Assembly (NCBI GenBank): GCA_030560485.1 | Contig: JAKTTS010000130.1 | Span: forward strand, 1-32,400 | Direction of reading: 5' to 3' | Origin: Ascoidea tarda (nom. inval.) | Taxonomy: Eukaryota; Ascomycota; Saccharomycetes; Ascoideales; Ascoideaceae | DNA length: 32,400 nt | Shown here: piece after piece, positions 8,551 to 17,280 of the stretch | How positions within the stretch are numbered: the first letter of the stretch is position 1 | How the letters are laid out: each line of letters opens with the position of its first letter | The notes under the pieces: generated by a model | Told to the model about the DNA's origin: nothing | Seen by the model: the letters and a program-made list of their open reading frames with translations, nothing else | Database searches by the model: none | Translations under genes and position numbers: made by a program

Positions 8551-11274
8551 TTATTCTTCATTATTATCCTCAACAATATCATTATCATAATCATAACCTT
8601 CATCTTCATCTTCATCTTCGTCTTCGTCTTCCTCATCACCTTTATCAAAATAATTATCCGTAACGCCTTCACTGATAAATCTATCATTGAATAATTTTTC
8701 CAACTCATTTATATCTTTTTTATTTAATTCATCTTTGAAATCTTCTCTATCAAAAGTGGATTCATTATTATAATCATTTAATAGCAATTCATGAATGCAA
8801 TTTAAATCATTTTGATTAACACCAAAAACTTTTAGCTTGAACAAATTTGTATTGTAATTATCGCCATAATTTGATTCCACAGAAAAAAAAACCGAATTTA
8901 TTAGAAGTTTTAGATCTTTAAAATCTTTATTTTGAATAAATTTAAAAGGTTGATCGACTTCTAAGGAATTAATATCATAAGTCATAGAATCAATTTTGAT
9001 AAAATTTTGATCCTTTAAATTAAAATTTTTTTCGTAAAATAATTCATAATTTACTCTTTGATTAATAGTTATTTTAAGTTCTGTAGCATTACGGTTATTG
9101 ATATTTTTATTAATTTGTTTACATTTGATCTTTTTTTGGATTTTTATAAATTCTTTTAATTTATGGGCATTATTTTCAAAATTATTTAACTGAAACCAAA
9201 TGGAGATTTTTTTGGGAGCAGCATACAAAAAGCTTGCATTTCTTTTGTATCTTGGATAAGAAATGATCAAGTCTCTTATATATATTGGAGTTTGGAATTT
9301 AACAGCAAATGTTTTAATGCCAGTGGATTGAGGAATTTTGTAATAACTATTTAATTTATCGATTGGAAATTTGTTTAAATTGTTTGAAATAGCTTTGTAG
9401 GAGTTTAAAATCAAGAATTTTCTCTTTTGTGAATTTTTAGAAAAGAAATTATAAAGAGTATTTTTCAACTTATTTTGATTTTGGATTATATTTAAATGGG
9501 TTATATTAAAGGAGTTATGTGAAGATACTAGATTATTTATAATGATTGCGCCATTTGTCAAAGAAGCATAGTTGTAGTTGTAAAATGGGTTTGAATTGAA
9601 TTTTAGTTTGTTTAAAATTTTTGAGACTAATTTTTCGAGAATTAATTCTGTTGTAGAATTTATTATAAATGAATTATTACTGCTGTCGTTGTTTGATATA
9701 TTATGTTGGAGATTAATTAGTTGATAATTTTTCAAGATTTTTTGATTTAATGAGTTATAATTTTTTCTTAGTTGAGATGAGATAAAATTTTTAAAGAGAT
9801 TTAAATCGGATAATAATTTTTCGTTTTTAATGTTTAATAACTTAAAATTTGAATCCGAATGTATTAAATTATTAAAATAGTGGTTAATGTCTATATTGTT
9901 TTTGATTAAAAACTGGTTCCAAGTTGGAATTGAGTTGTTATTAGTGGTGGTATTAGTGGTGGTATTATTGGACGTGTTTATGTTATTTTCAATTAAAGTT
10001 TGGATAAAATTTTTAAGATAATCTTCAAAAACAGGTAATAGAGTTAAATTTTTGTTGTTTTCATTTATTATAATTGGCAAATAATTTGGTAAATTTTTTT
10101 TTAATAGATGATTAAAATTATCTAATTGATTTAGATTATTTGAGTTGTTTTTTTGGTTAATTTGAATTAAATTATTTAAAATTGATTGGGACTGGTTTTT
10201 AAAAAGGTTTAAATTGTATAAATTTTGATTTAAATTTAATAGATTGTTTTTATAAGTTAGTTTAAAATCTGATAAATCCGAATTAAAAGTTGACATATTT
10301 TTAAATAAATTTTTGTTTATGTCATGGATGTTATTAACTTTATGATGTAGGTTGGATATATCCGATTGTAAGTTATTGAGTAATATTTTATAGTTGTTAT
10401 TGTAATTGCCATTTTGAATATGATTTTGATTATGATTTTTAAGGATGAAATTTTCTCTTAGGTTATTTAAGTTGAAATTATTAATATTCAAATAGGACAA
10501 AAATACCAAAAGAGTGGATAAGGAGATAAATATTAAGGAAATTAAGGATTTTTTATAATTTTTTATAAAAGATTTAAAAAAACATGGAAAATTAGTGAAA
10601 AGAAAGACTGTTTTATTAGAAATAACTTTTAATGAATTCAAACCCCTTTCAAGTATACTATTATCATTTTTATTATTATTAAGAACATTATTATTAAGAA
10701 CATTATTATTTTGTTGTTTAGATTTTTTGTTGGAAGAGGTATTATTGAGATTGGTTATTTGATTGATTTTTTTATAATTGTAATCATCATCGTTATCTAG
10801 AGAGAAATCATTGAGAGTTGATTCATCATTGGTATCTTCAGTATCATCGTTATCATCCTGATTGGAGTCATTTCGATCGCTACCAGAGTGTGAATCACTC
10901 AAAAGGTTTTGGGATAGCTTATCAGACACCTGGAAGTCATTAGAATCATCGCTTGGATTATCATAGGGATCTTGGCTATAGTTATTCTTGTAGTACTCAA
11001 TGGCGATTTCTCTTCCAGGATTGAATAGCTGGTTGAACTTGTCAAATCTGCCACTGAACTGGCTGTTCTGCACATCGTGGTTGTTGTTGTGAGTCAATTG
11101 AGCTGCTATAGAGGAGCCCTGGTCTTCTAGGATAATATTCTGGTTGTCGAGTATGTCGTTTATCAAATCTTCTTCCTCAGAGGACTCAGGCTCGATGTCT
11201 GAGTAGACAAGAAACTGCTGCTGAATGGAGTCTCGCAAAGACTGGTTGAAGTGGAATGAGGAAGAGGCGGACAT
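8551..11274 (-). CDS. MPS3: SUN-domain nuclear envelope protein, Mps3/Sad1 type
   Basis: About 907 residues from the ATG at 11274 (MSASSSFHF). The architecture matches an inner-nuclear-membrane SUN protein: an acidic Ser/Asp-rich nucleoplasmic domain (about 1-220), one transmembrane segment (about 242-264), an Asn/Leu-rich region with coiled-coil character (280-560), and a SUN domain (about 568-820). Diagnostic pieces are YASLTNGAIIINNLVSS, FAVKFQTPIYIRDLIISYPRY and AAPKKISIWFQL; FKLKVFGV closes the fold. Mps3 acts in spindle-pole-body duplication and in tethering telomeres. It is longer than S. cerevisiae Mps3 (682) and ends in an unusual tail of alternating Glu/Asp after the SUN domain. An in-frame ATG at 11475 would add 67 mostly hydrophobic residues. 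I prefer 11274 because a repeat tract and a CACGTG lie between the two. The Slp1-type SUN domain was considered; the APKK-IWF motif favours the Sad1/Mps3 type. Confidence 0.82.
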   Translation of the reverse strand: MSASSSFHFNQSLRDSIQQQFLVYSDIEPESSEEEDLINDILDNQNIILEDQGSSIAAQLTHNNNHDVQNSQFSGRFDKFNQLFNPGREIAIEYYKNNYSQDPYDNPSDDSNDFQVSDKLSQNLLSDSHSGSDRNDSNQDDNDDTEDTNDESTLNDFSLDNDDDYNYKKINQITNLNNTSSNKKSKQQNNNVLNNNVLNNNKNDNSILERGLNSLKVISNKTVFLFTNFPCFFKSFIKNYKKSLISLIFISLSTLLVFLSYLNINNFNLNNLRENFILKNHNQNHIQNGNYNNNYKILLNNLQSDISNLHHKVNNIHDINKNLFKNMSTFNSDLSDFKLTYKNNLLNLNQNLYNLNLFKNQSQSILNNLIQINQKNNSNNLNQLDNFNHLLKKNLPNYLPIIINENNKNLTLLPVFEDYLKNFIQTLIENNINTSNNTTTNTTTNNNSIPTWNQFLIKNNIDINHYFNNLIHSDSNFKLLNIKNEKLLSDLNLFKNFISSQLRKNYNSLNQKILKNYQLINLQHNISNNDSSNNSFIINSTTELILEKLVSKILNKLKFNSNPFYNYNYASLTNGAIIINNLVSSHNSFNITHLNIIQNQNKLKNTLYNFFSKNSQKRKFLILNSYKAISNNLNKFPIDKLNSYYKIPQSTGIKTFAVKFQTPIYIRDLIISYPRYKRNASFLYAAPKKISIWFQLNNFENNAHKLKEFIKIQKKIKCKQINKNINNRNATELKITINQRVNYELFYEKNFNLKDQNFIKIDSMTYDINSLEVDQPFKFIQNKDFKDLKLLINSVFFSVESNYGDNYNTNLFKLKVFGVNQNDLNCIHELLLNDYNNESTFDREDFKDELNKKDINELEKLFNDRFISEGVTDNYFDKGDEEDEDEDEDEDEGYDYDNDIVEDNNEE

Positions 11275-11301
11275 TGGCAGAAGTAGCACAAGCAACAGAA
11301 G

Positions 11302-11328
11302 CAGCACAAGCAGCACAAGCAGCACAAC
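11302..11328. repeat. AGCAGCACA tandem repeat in MPS3 5' leader
   Basis: Three perfect 9-base copies, flanked by degenerate copies over about 11281-11345. Read on the minus strand in the MPS3 frame they encode a run of Leu and Val directly before the preferred ATG. Confidence 0.85.
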
Positions 11329-11380
11329 CGCCACAAGAAGAATCAGAAGAAGAAACAAAAATAAGCGCCGACACAACAAG

Positions 11381-11386
11381 CACGTG
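11381..11386. promoter_or_regulatory. CACGTG E-box upstream of MPS3
   Basis: A perfect CACGTG palindrome in AAGCACGTGAGC, 107 bases upstream of the preferred MPS3 start. If functional it would bind a Cbf1- or Rtg3-type bHLH factor. It lies inside the longer reading frame from 11475, which argues that this is promoter or leader sequence. Confidence 0.4.
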
Positions 11387-11663
11387 AGCACATTAATATA
11401 CCGCTCTTCTCTAGGGCTACAATATAATCCTAGATTGTTCCGAAGCCAGTTCGTGCAGCCAGAAAAACGATACATCAAAAAATTGGCTGCAAGAACAGCA
11501 GAGAAAGCAAAAAAACTACAATTATAATATTTTATTTTTATCAATTATGAACTACTTTAGACCGATATAGAATTATATAAAAGGTGTTGTACTTTGACCA
11601 ATTTCGAAAGAAAGGGATCAAGTCTTCCAATACATTTTCTAGTTCTCTTCGTGTTTACATAAA

Positions 11664-11731
11664 AAGCCCTAAGTTACGGTCTTAGAGTGTAAGCCCCTGA
11701 GAATTGGAATATAGGAAGCCCTACGGTTACG
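11664..11731. repeat. Phased AAGCCC repeats
   Basis: AAGCCCTAAGTTACGG (11664-11679), AAGCCCC (11691-11697) and AAGCCCTACGGTTACG (11716-11731) lie at 27- and 25-base steps. The outer two share AAGCCCTA and TTACG. This looks like repeated binding sites; no factor is recognised. Confidence 0.55.
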
Positions 11732-11772
11732 ACTCACGAAGGTCCGCGCACAAAACAGTACATTAACCAGTC

Positions 11773-11834
11773 CACGTGATGTAAACATACACGTGACACA
11801 TGATTACATGTGACTGAATTTATAATGACACGTG
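11773..11834. promoter_or_regulatory. E-box array upstream of the bHLH gene
   Basis: Perfect CACGTG at 11773-11778, 11790-11795 and 11829-11834, with related CACATG at 11797-11802 and its reverse complement CATGTG at 11807-11812. Five E-box-like hexamers lie within 62 bases, ending 95 bases before the ATG. CACGTG is the class B bHLH site. The array suggests auto- or cross-regulation by bHLH factors (inference). Confidence 0.75.
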
Positions 11835-11928
11835 ACATGGTCTTTTTGAGCAGAATTTTTGTTTTATCACTCTTTATGAGGAGATAGCCTCTGTTGCAAC
11901 TCCACCTGTTTCTTCTTTCTCTGCCACC

Positions 11929-13002
11929 ATGGAGTCCTTTTTAAACTGGTCTGAGAGCTTGAACACTGATCCCCTTGCTCTTTCGCAGAGCAACCAGCTA
12001 CCCAGCGCCAACAGCAAGTCCACCAGCGACTATTACAACGATTTCCCCAACTTAGACAAGATTATCTCTTCTACCCAAAACGAACCAGATGCCCTGGATG
12101 CCGAAAACGCCAACAATCCTGGTGTTGACTGCCCTGTGAGCAACAACAATAGTACCAATATCAATAACACTAATAACAATAACAACAACATCAATGTTAA
12201 TACCAGCACTGCCAATCGTAACAACAATAGCAACGACAGTAACAATAGCTTGACCGATAACACTAACATCACCAACAAACCATTAAACGATACCATAGTC
12301 AGGAAATCTCCCTTATCAATCAACAAAACTTTGAATTACAATTCAATTTCAAACAAACCAAACAAATCAAGTAATCCACCAACTCCATCTTCCTTTAAAA
12401 ACTCTCCTTCTCTAACTCCCAGCACCAACATCAATGCTTCTTCAAGCACCGTTCAACCAACTATTGAGAGGAAAAGGAGAGATAACATCAACGAAAAAAT
12501 TCAGGAATTGGGTACAATAATACCAAAAACCTTTTTTGAAGATTCGAAAGAAAAATCAAGTGGAACGAAAGATGGGAGACCCAACAAGGGTCAAATTCTA
12601 ACCAAAACCGTGGAATATATTAAATATCTACAAGACAAAATTGATGAGCAAAACAAACTAGAAAACGACTTGATTATAAACTTAAAAAATCTAGAAAACA
12701 TTAAAAATATTAAACAAAATTCAAAACCTTCTCTACTCTATTTTAAAAATACCTCTGCTGAAATTGCTTTAGGTAAAATTGGTGTTGGTCCCTTGGCTTC
12801 AAAATCAATGATTCATTTAAAATCCCAAAACACTTATCAGTCTAATAATAATAGTTCTCCTAATAACAGTAATAATACTCCCAATAACAACAATACTAGT
12901 GCAAACTCCCCAAACTCAATTAGCGATCTGTCAAAAATGCAAAATAAAAAAAACACTTACCAATCAAATTCATTAAACAGTAAAAATAACAATAACAATA
13001 AC

Positions 13003-13039
<37 letters not shown>

Positions 13040-13225
13040 TAATCCCTGTACCAATACTCCCATCACAACCTTCGAACATCAATTCAAATTACTCAAATAA
13101 TATAATCAACTCTCCTATGATTAAATTCGAAGATACTTCTGAACAAAACTTGAATATCAAATCTCCTCTAAGCATAATGTCTCCTCCGCCTCCTTCTACT
13201 TTTCCTATGAGCAATTCTAATTCTT

Positions 13226-13262
<37 letters not shown>

Positions 13263-13401
13263 TAATCAAAATTACAACCAAAATTATAACCAGACCTATA
13301 ATCAGAACTATAATCAAAATAACTATAACCAAAATATTCAAAAGAATAATCAATCTTATAATCCTAAAAATGAATTCTCGAGTTTTGATTTTGGCGTATA
13401 A
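11929..13401 (+). CDS. bHLH transcription factor, Rtg3-like
   Basis: 490 residues. The ATG lies in GCCACCATGG. A helix-loop-helix at about 176-250 has ERKRRDNINEKIQELG, then KDGRPNKGQILTKTVEYI, as in fungal Rtg3-type factors, which switch on mitochondrial retrograde genes; the length is close to S. cerevisiae Rtg3 (486). A later block, TSAEIALGKIGVGPLA (about residue 274 on), also recalls fungal bHLH proteins. In the basic region Glu180 and the Arg four residues later (the class B pattern) are kept. The His usually four residues before that Glu is Gln176, and the basic residues normally found further upstream are missing. The rest is Asn/Ser-rich, with pure Asn runs and a C-terminal Gln/Asn/Tyr repeat of prion-like composition. 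The promoter holds three CACGTG sites. Exact orthology (Rtg3 against another bHLH) is unsettled. Confidence 0.82.
12985..13038 (+). repeat. AAT/AAC run encoding poly-Asn (bHLH gene)
   Basis: An uninterrupted run of about 18 Asn codons, mixed AAC/AAT at first and pure AAT at the end. The pure part is likely to vary in length between strains. Confidence 0.9.
13228..13266 (+). repeat. Second AAT run encoding poly-Asn (bHLH gene)
   Basis: About 13 Asn codons, nearly all AAT, directly before the Gln-Asn-Tyr repeats of the C-terminus. Confidence 0.9.
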
Positions 13402-13894
13402 TATACTAAACAATATTATATATTTAATGAAGTTATGGTTTGTCGTTCTATTTTTTATTTCTATCTTATCTTATACGAATTCATTTATTTACCTAATTTT
13501 TACTTATTTACTTGATACTTTTTGGTTTTTGTTTTATTTTATTTTATTTTATTTTATTTATTTTACCGTTATTTTTATTTTTGAAACATGATTAAATGGC
13601 ATTTTATTCAATTTTAAGCCCTCTAATTGACTCATAATTAGAAAATTCCTTAATTTCATATTTTTTTGAATCCAATTTTATTTAAATTTATTTTATTTTA
13701 CTTTAATTTACTTTATTTTATTTTTTATTTTTTATTTTTTATTTTTTATTTTTTATTTTTTATTTTATACTCTATACTTTTCTCAACTCTGTTGTATTTT
13801 TTTTGGCTTAAATATACTTATTAGTAGTATCGTTATGTTTTTGACTCACAATATTTATTAAAATTACTATTATATAAACTTTTTAAATATAATT
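13402..13894. other. Convergent intergenic region with T-rich repeats
   Basis: 493 bases between the ends of the bHLH gene and SFT2. Extremely T-rich on the plus strand: a TTTTA run at about 13531-13560 and an ATTTTTT tandem array at about 13729-13765. Likely polyadenylation and termination sequence. No gene seen. Confidence 0.7.
13729..13765. repeat. ATTTTTT tandem array
   Basis: About five tandem copies of the 7-base unit ATTTTTT between two convergent genes. Confidence 0.8.
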
Positions 13895-14596
13895 TTATGA
13901 ATTGATCCAGCTTTCGGCTTGATAATAGGCAACGTTAGAAGCTAATCTTAGTGTTTGTTTCCCCATTGGAAAATAACTAACAGTGTACCAAATCACTGAA
14001 ATCAACTGAACTATACAGAAAATTATTGACAATATAATACTTTTGAAATACAAACTGGAAACTAGTGTTAAAAAAATACTGGAAAAGAAAAATAGTGTGA
14101 AATATATTCTTTCCTTTGAAAACAAATGTGTAAAGTAGTCTTTAAATCCTTGTAGAAAGATAAAACTCACCACGAAAAAAATTGAGCCCAAAGACCATAA
14201 GGTAGCAAATTTCCTGGGTTTTAATGACAAGACGGGAAACAAAAAAAAACATATAAGAAAACATATAATTGATCCAGCGAAAAATAATGCAAATATTAGC
14301 ATTCTGTCCCATTTAGAGAGATTTAGTAAGCCGGGGTCATCGCTTATTGTGTTATCAATTTCTCTTTCCTCTCTTCGTAATCTTTGGGAGTCAGTGACAG
14401 CAGGAAGTCTTACTGAACCATTTTGAAATGGATTTAGCTTTTTGAACTTTTGAGAAAAGATGTTGGAATCAGAACTGGAGTTGTTAGGAACAGGTAGAGG
14501 TAACGATGAGGAAGCATCGTTGCCTCTTAGAATTGAATAGTTGGGCTCATTGGATTTGCCGGGCACTATTTTGTTCATGAAATCGGATACGCCCAT
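13895..14596 (-). CDS. SFT2: Sft2-family Golgi membrane protein
   Basis: 233 residues, close to S. cerevisiae Sft2 (215). Four membrane segments at about 99-121, 130-150, 163-184 and 186-208 follow a hydrophilic N-terminal half. Family signatures are LNLSKWDRMLIFALFFAG, PRKFATLWSLGS, FLQGFKDYFTHLFSKER and the end block WYTVSYFPMGKQTLRL. Sft2 works with the t-SNARE Sed5 in traffic from endosomes to the Golgi (family knowledge). The ATG at 14596 is the first in frame. Its promoter abuts tRNA-Glu, 170 bases away. Confidence 0.93.
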   Translation of the reverse strand: MGVSDFMNKIVPGKSNEPNYSILRGNDASSSLPLPVPNNSSSDSNIFSQKFKKLNPFQNGSVRLPAVTDSQRLRREEREIDNTISDDPGLLNLSKWDRMLIFALFFAGSIICFLICFFLFPVLSLKPRKFATLWSLGSIFFVVSFIFLQGFKDYFTHLFSKERIYFTLFFFSSIFLTLVSSLYFKSIILSIIFCIVQLISVIWYTVSYFPMGKQTLRLASNVAYYQAESWINS

Positions 14597-14766
14597 TGCT
14601 GCTGTGATTGTGTTGTATTGGTTAGTGAGATTATAGATTAATTATATGGGGATTATATGGGGATTATAAGATGTGAACATTCAGTGATTAGTTTTGTGAG
14701 GTCGCCGATAAGCCTCCAGAGCCAAATGACTGGTGTTTTGTCGGTCTCGTGATCACCTAACAACAC

Positions 14767-14838
14767 TCCGATATAGTGTAACGGCTATCATGGCACGCTT
14801 TCACCGTGCAGACCCGGGTTCGACTCCCGGTATCGGAA
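14767..14838 (+). tRNA. tRNA-Glu (anticodon TTC)
   Basis: 72 bases. The acceptor stem TCCGATA (14767-14773) pairs with TATCGGA (14831-14837); the discriminator is A14838. The anticodon stem GCACG/CGTGC encloses the loop CTTTCAC, with anticodon TTC at 14800-14802. The T arm and B box GGTTCGACTCC are at 14818-14828. It is nearly identical to S. cerevisiae tRNA-Glu(UUC) as I remember it. No intron. A T8 terminator follows. Confidence 0.97.
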
Positions 14839-14844
14839 TGATAG

Positions 14845-14852
14845 TTTTTTTT
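14845..14852 (+). terminator. Pol III terminator of tRNA-Glu
   Basis: Eight T in a row, six bases after the end of the tRNA. Confidence 0.85.
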
Positions 14853-15119
14853 AGCTTGTTTTTGCTGTTTTTTATTGAATCTGAGTGCAGTGTTCTGAAC
14901 AACGCTTTGAGCTTCTCAATTGGTGGCAGTGTTTGCAATTGAAAATTTCATGTACGTCCTGCCTTTTTGGGAAGCAGTCTATTTCTGTGGGAGCAGAATG
15001 CTTACCTCATCAGCAGCGAATTTCCTTCCAGATTGGGATGTGTCAATTAAAGGAGAGTTCTTTTTTTTTGAAAGCTTAAGTGTGGAAAGCATAGGCATTT
15101 TGTGGTTAATCTTACTAGA

Positions 15120-16577
15120 ATGGAGGATATAAATAATGAAAAAACTGAGCAAATAGGTTATATTTTGTCACTATTGGGCAAAAGGAAAAAAGAGTCCATT
15201 TTTAATACTGTTTCAGTGGACAGAGATTATCAGCTTGAGAACTTGCTTACAATGATGAATTTCAAGGACAGTCCATACAATATTGATAATGATAGTGATT
15301 TGTTTACCAGAACATTGGCGGATCAACGGGAGGTTGAGAACAGTGTTATTAAAATTTACAAAGAGTTTTTGGATAACAGTAGCAATAGTTATGAAAGTGG
15401 AAGTAAAGGTGAGAATGGAATGGGAAATTTAAAAAAATCGTTGCATTTGAAATTTTTGAAAAATGCATTGAAACCATTGAATCCAGCATTTACTAAACTA
15501 GACGCATCGCAGACGTGGATAGTGTTCTGGATTGTGAATTCTCTTTTGTTATTGGACCGGGATTATTTGGTGAAGAATCCTGAGTTGAACGAACAGATTT
15601 GTTTAAAGATCGGGTATATTGTTGATTACAATAAAGAGAGCAAGAGTGAAAAGGAGTATCAAGGTATTGGTGGAGGTGTTGGGCAGCTTGGCCATATAGC
15701 ATCGACATATGCGGCTATTATGTCGTTGTCGTTTACAAAGAGGTATGATATTTGGGAAAGAATACCACGAAAGTCGATATATGAATGGATGATTAATGAG
15801 TTGAAGCAGAAAGATGGGTCGTTTATAATGTCGAGAAATGGAGAAAAGGACGTGAGAGCAGTTTACTGTGCGTTGACAGTTGGGTCAGTGTTGAATATAT
15901 TGAGCGAGGAATTGGTTGAGAATACAGCAGAGTGGATCCAATCGTGCCAAACATATGAAGGAGGATTTGGGGGATGTCCGGATAATGAAGCACATGGAGG
16001 ATATACGTATTGTGCAGTTGCTTCGTTGTGTTTGCTTGGAGATCCCAAGGAGATGTTGAACAAATACTGTGATTTGGAGGGATTGGTAAGATGGACTGTG
16101 TCTCGGCAGTATAATATCGAAGGAGGGTTATCGGGACGAACAAACAAGTTGGTTGACTCATGTTACAGCCATTGGGTTGGGAGTTTGGCGCCATTTATTG
16201 AGATTGCTATTGACTGGAAGACGATTGTGTCCCGGAATTGTTTGCAGAATTATATATTGTTGTGCTGTCAGAATGGGCGATATGGAGGGTTGAGGGACAA
16301 GCCGTTGACAAACCCAGATTACTACCATACGAACTATGCGTTGTGTGGGCTTTCAGTGTGCCAGAATGTGTATCTGTTTAATTACAAAAAGTTTGAGGAG
16401 AGTGGGAGAAAGACCCAAGTAGTGGGATACTGCTATGAGGTTAGTGAGATTGAAGCGAGCGATGTTGTTGAAAAGTTTCCAGAAAACTCAGTGAGCAAGA
16501 TACATCCAGTTTTTGGTACAGTGGATGGGTATGCGCAAGAAATGTATGAGTTTTTTAGTGGAGTTGAGACCAAGTAA
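15120..16577 (+). CDS. RAM1: Protein farnesyltransferase beta subunit
   Basis: 485 residues from the ATG at 15120; S. cerevisiae Ram1 has 431. With the Ram2 alpha subunit it attaches farnesyl to CaaX-box proteins such as Ras and a-factor. Prenyltransferase repeats of the alpha/alpha barrel are clear: GQLGHIASTYAAI, DVRAVYCALTVGS, YEGGFGGCPDNEAHGGYTYC, EGGLSGRTNKLVDSCYSHW and RYGGLRDKPLTNPDYYHTNY. Zinc ligands by family alignment are Asp346, Cys348 (in VDSCYSHW) and His403 (in DYYHTNY); all three are present. The N-terminal 120 residues are longer and less conserved than usual. It is transcribed away from the tRNA-Glu gene, which sits 281 bases upstream. GC content is somewhat higher than that of its neighbours. 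Confidence 0.95.
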   Translation: MEDINNEKTEQIGYILSLLGKRKKESIFNTVSVDRDYQLENLLTMMNFKDSPYNIDNDSDLFTRTLADQREVENSVIKIYKEFLDNSSNSYESGSKGENGMGNLKKSLHLKFLKNALKPLNPAFTKLDASQTWIVFWIVNSLLLLDRDYLVKNPELNEQICLKIGYIVDYNKESKSEKEYQGIGGGVGQLGHIASTYAAIMSLSFTKRYDIWERIPRKSIYEWMINELKQKDGSFIMSRNGEKDVRAVYCALTVGSVLNILSEELVENTAEWIQSCQTYEGGFGGCPDNEAHGGYTYCAVASLCLLGDPKEMLNKYCDLEGLVRWTVSRQYNIEGGLSGRTNKLVDSCYSHWVGSLAPFIEIAIDWKTIVSRNCLQNYILLCCQNGRYGGLRDKPLTNPDYYHTNYALCGLSVCQNVYLFNYKKFEESGRKTQVVGYCYEVSEIEASDVVEKFPENSVSKIHPVFGTVDGYAQEMYEFFSGVETK

Positions 16578-16965
16578 GAGTACGTTGTTAAGATGAATGC
16601 AAAAGAATTTATTGGATCAAGATTATAGTATAAGAGATAAAATTAGATCGGAAAATCCGTTTTCATATGATTGTATAAAATTATATGAAAGAGGCAAGTA
16701 TATATAAAATTGAATTGTTCAATTAGGAGTAGTATTAAGTGGAAAACCAAGAATAGGATATAGTATAGTATAGTATATAAACCAAGTAAAAAGTAAAAAG
16801 TAAGAGTGAAAAAAAAGAGGAAAAAAGATGACAACAATTAAGACCGATAAAAGAGAAAACTAGCAATTATTAATTAATGATTATTATTGTTATTATTATT
16901 ATTAATTAAATGGTGGATAAATGAATAAATGAATAAATAAATATTAATCTGAGATTGGTAATTGA
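16578..16965. other. Convergent intergenic region after RAM1
   Basis: 388 bases, purine- and AT-rich, with short ATAGT and AAAAGT repeats (16757-16802) and AATAAAT repeats (16921-16943). Likely 3' ends of RAM1 and of the small minus-strand frame. No gene seen. Confidence 0.6.
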
Positions 16966-17175
16966 TTAGAAATAAAAAGCAGCTTTTCTTGAGTTTGACA
17001 AAATAGGACTTGGTTCTCTTGATCTGTTTGATTCGTATGGATTGTTGGAGGTGGTTGAGGTGTTATTGTTCTTCATCAAGCAGTAGTAGAGGTAGTCATT
17101 TTGTATGTTTGAGTTTTGAGATTGGGTGTCTCTTAAGAATCTGTTAACTCTTTCTGGTTCAGTCGAGTAGGACAT
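16966..17175 (-). CDS. Possible small Ser/Asn-rich protein, 69 residues
   Basis: An open frame from the ATG at 17175, not recognised. The N-terminus (MSYSTEPERVNRFLRDTQSQ) is charged and could form a helix. YLYYCLMK lies in the middle, and the C-terminal third has RSREPSP, a plausible phosphorylation site. Against chance: upstream on this strand lies leader-like sequence rich in C, A and T (17176-17290), including ACAACC/ACAATC repeats, as in yeast 5' leaders. The protein also uses a balanced set of amino acids, unlike random AT-rich frames, which are rich in Lys, Phe and Ile. There is no domain and no hydrophobic segment. It may be a small conserved yeast protein or a chance frame. Confidence 0.45.
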   Translation of the reverse strand: MSYSTEPERVNRFLRDTQSQNSNIQNDYLYYCLMKNNNTSTTSNNPYESNRSREPSPILSNSRKAAFYF

Positions 17176-17244
17176 TGCTGGTATAGAAATAGAATTGGAG
17201 AGAGAGAGGTAAAGTAGGAGAAGAGTGGATGGGATTATAAGTAC

Positions 17245-17280
17245 GGTTGTGATTGTGATTGTGGTTGTGGTTGTGGTTAT
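17245..17280. repeat. GGTTGT/GATTGT hexamer array
   Basis: Six hexamers in tandem (GGTTGT, GATTGT twice, GGTTGT twice, GGTTAT). They lie 70-105 bases upstream of the ATG of the small minus-strand frame, so in its leader or core promoter they would read as ACAACC/ACAATC. Confidence 0.85.

Larger units (their letters stand above)
11275..11928. other. Divergent intergenic region, MPS3 / bHLH gene
   Basis: 654 bases. On the MPS3 side lie an AGCAGCACA repeat (11302-11328) and CACGTG at 11381-11386. A plus-oriented TATATAAAA is at 11574-11582. Three AAGCCC motifs at 11664, 11691 and 11716 are spaced 25-27 bases apart. The bHLH-proximal part carries the E-box array at 11773-11834. Confidence 0.6.

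Noticed and set aside
14733-14942. Plus-strand frame over tRNA-Glu
   Set aside because: It is a conceptual translation through the tRNA gene.
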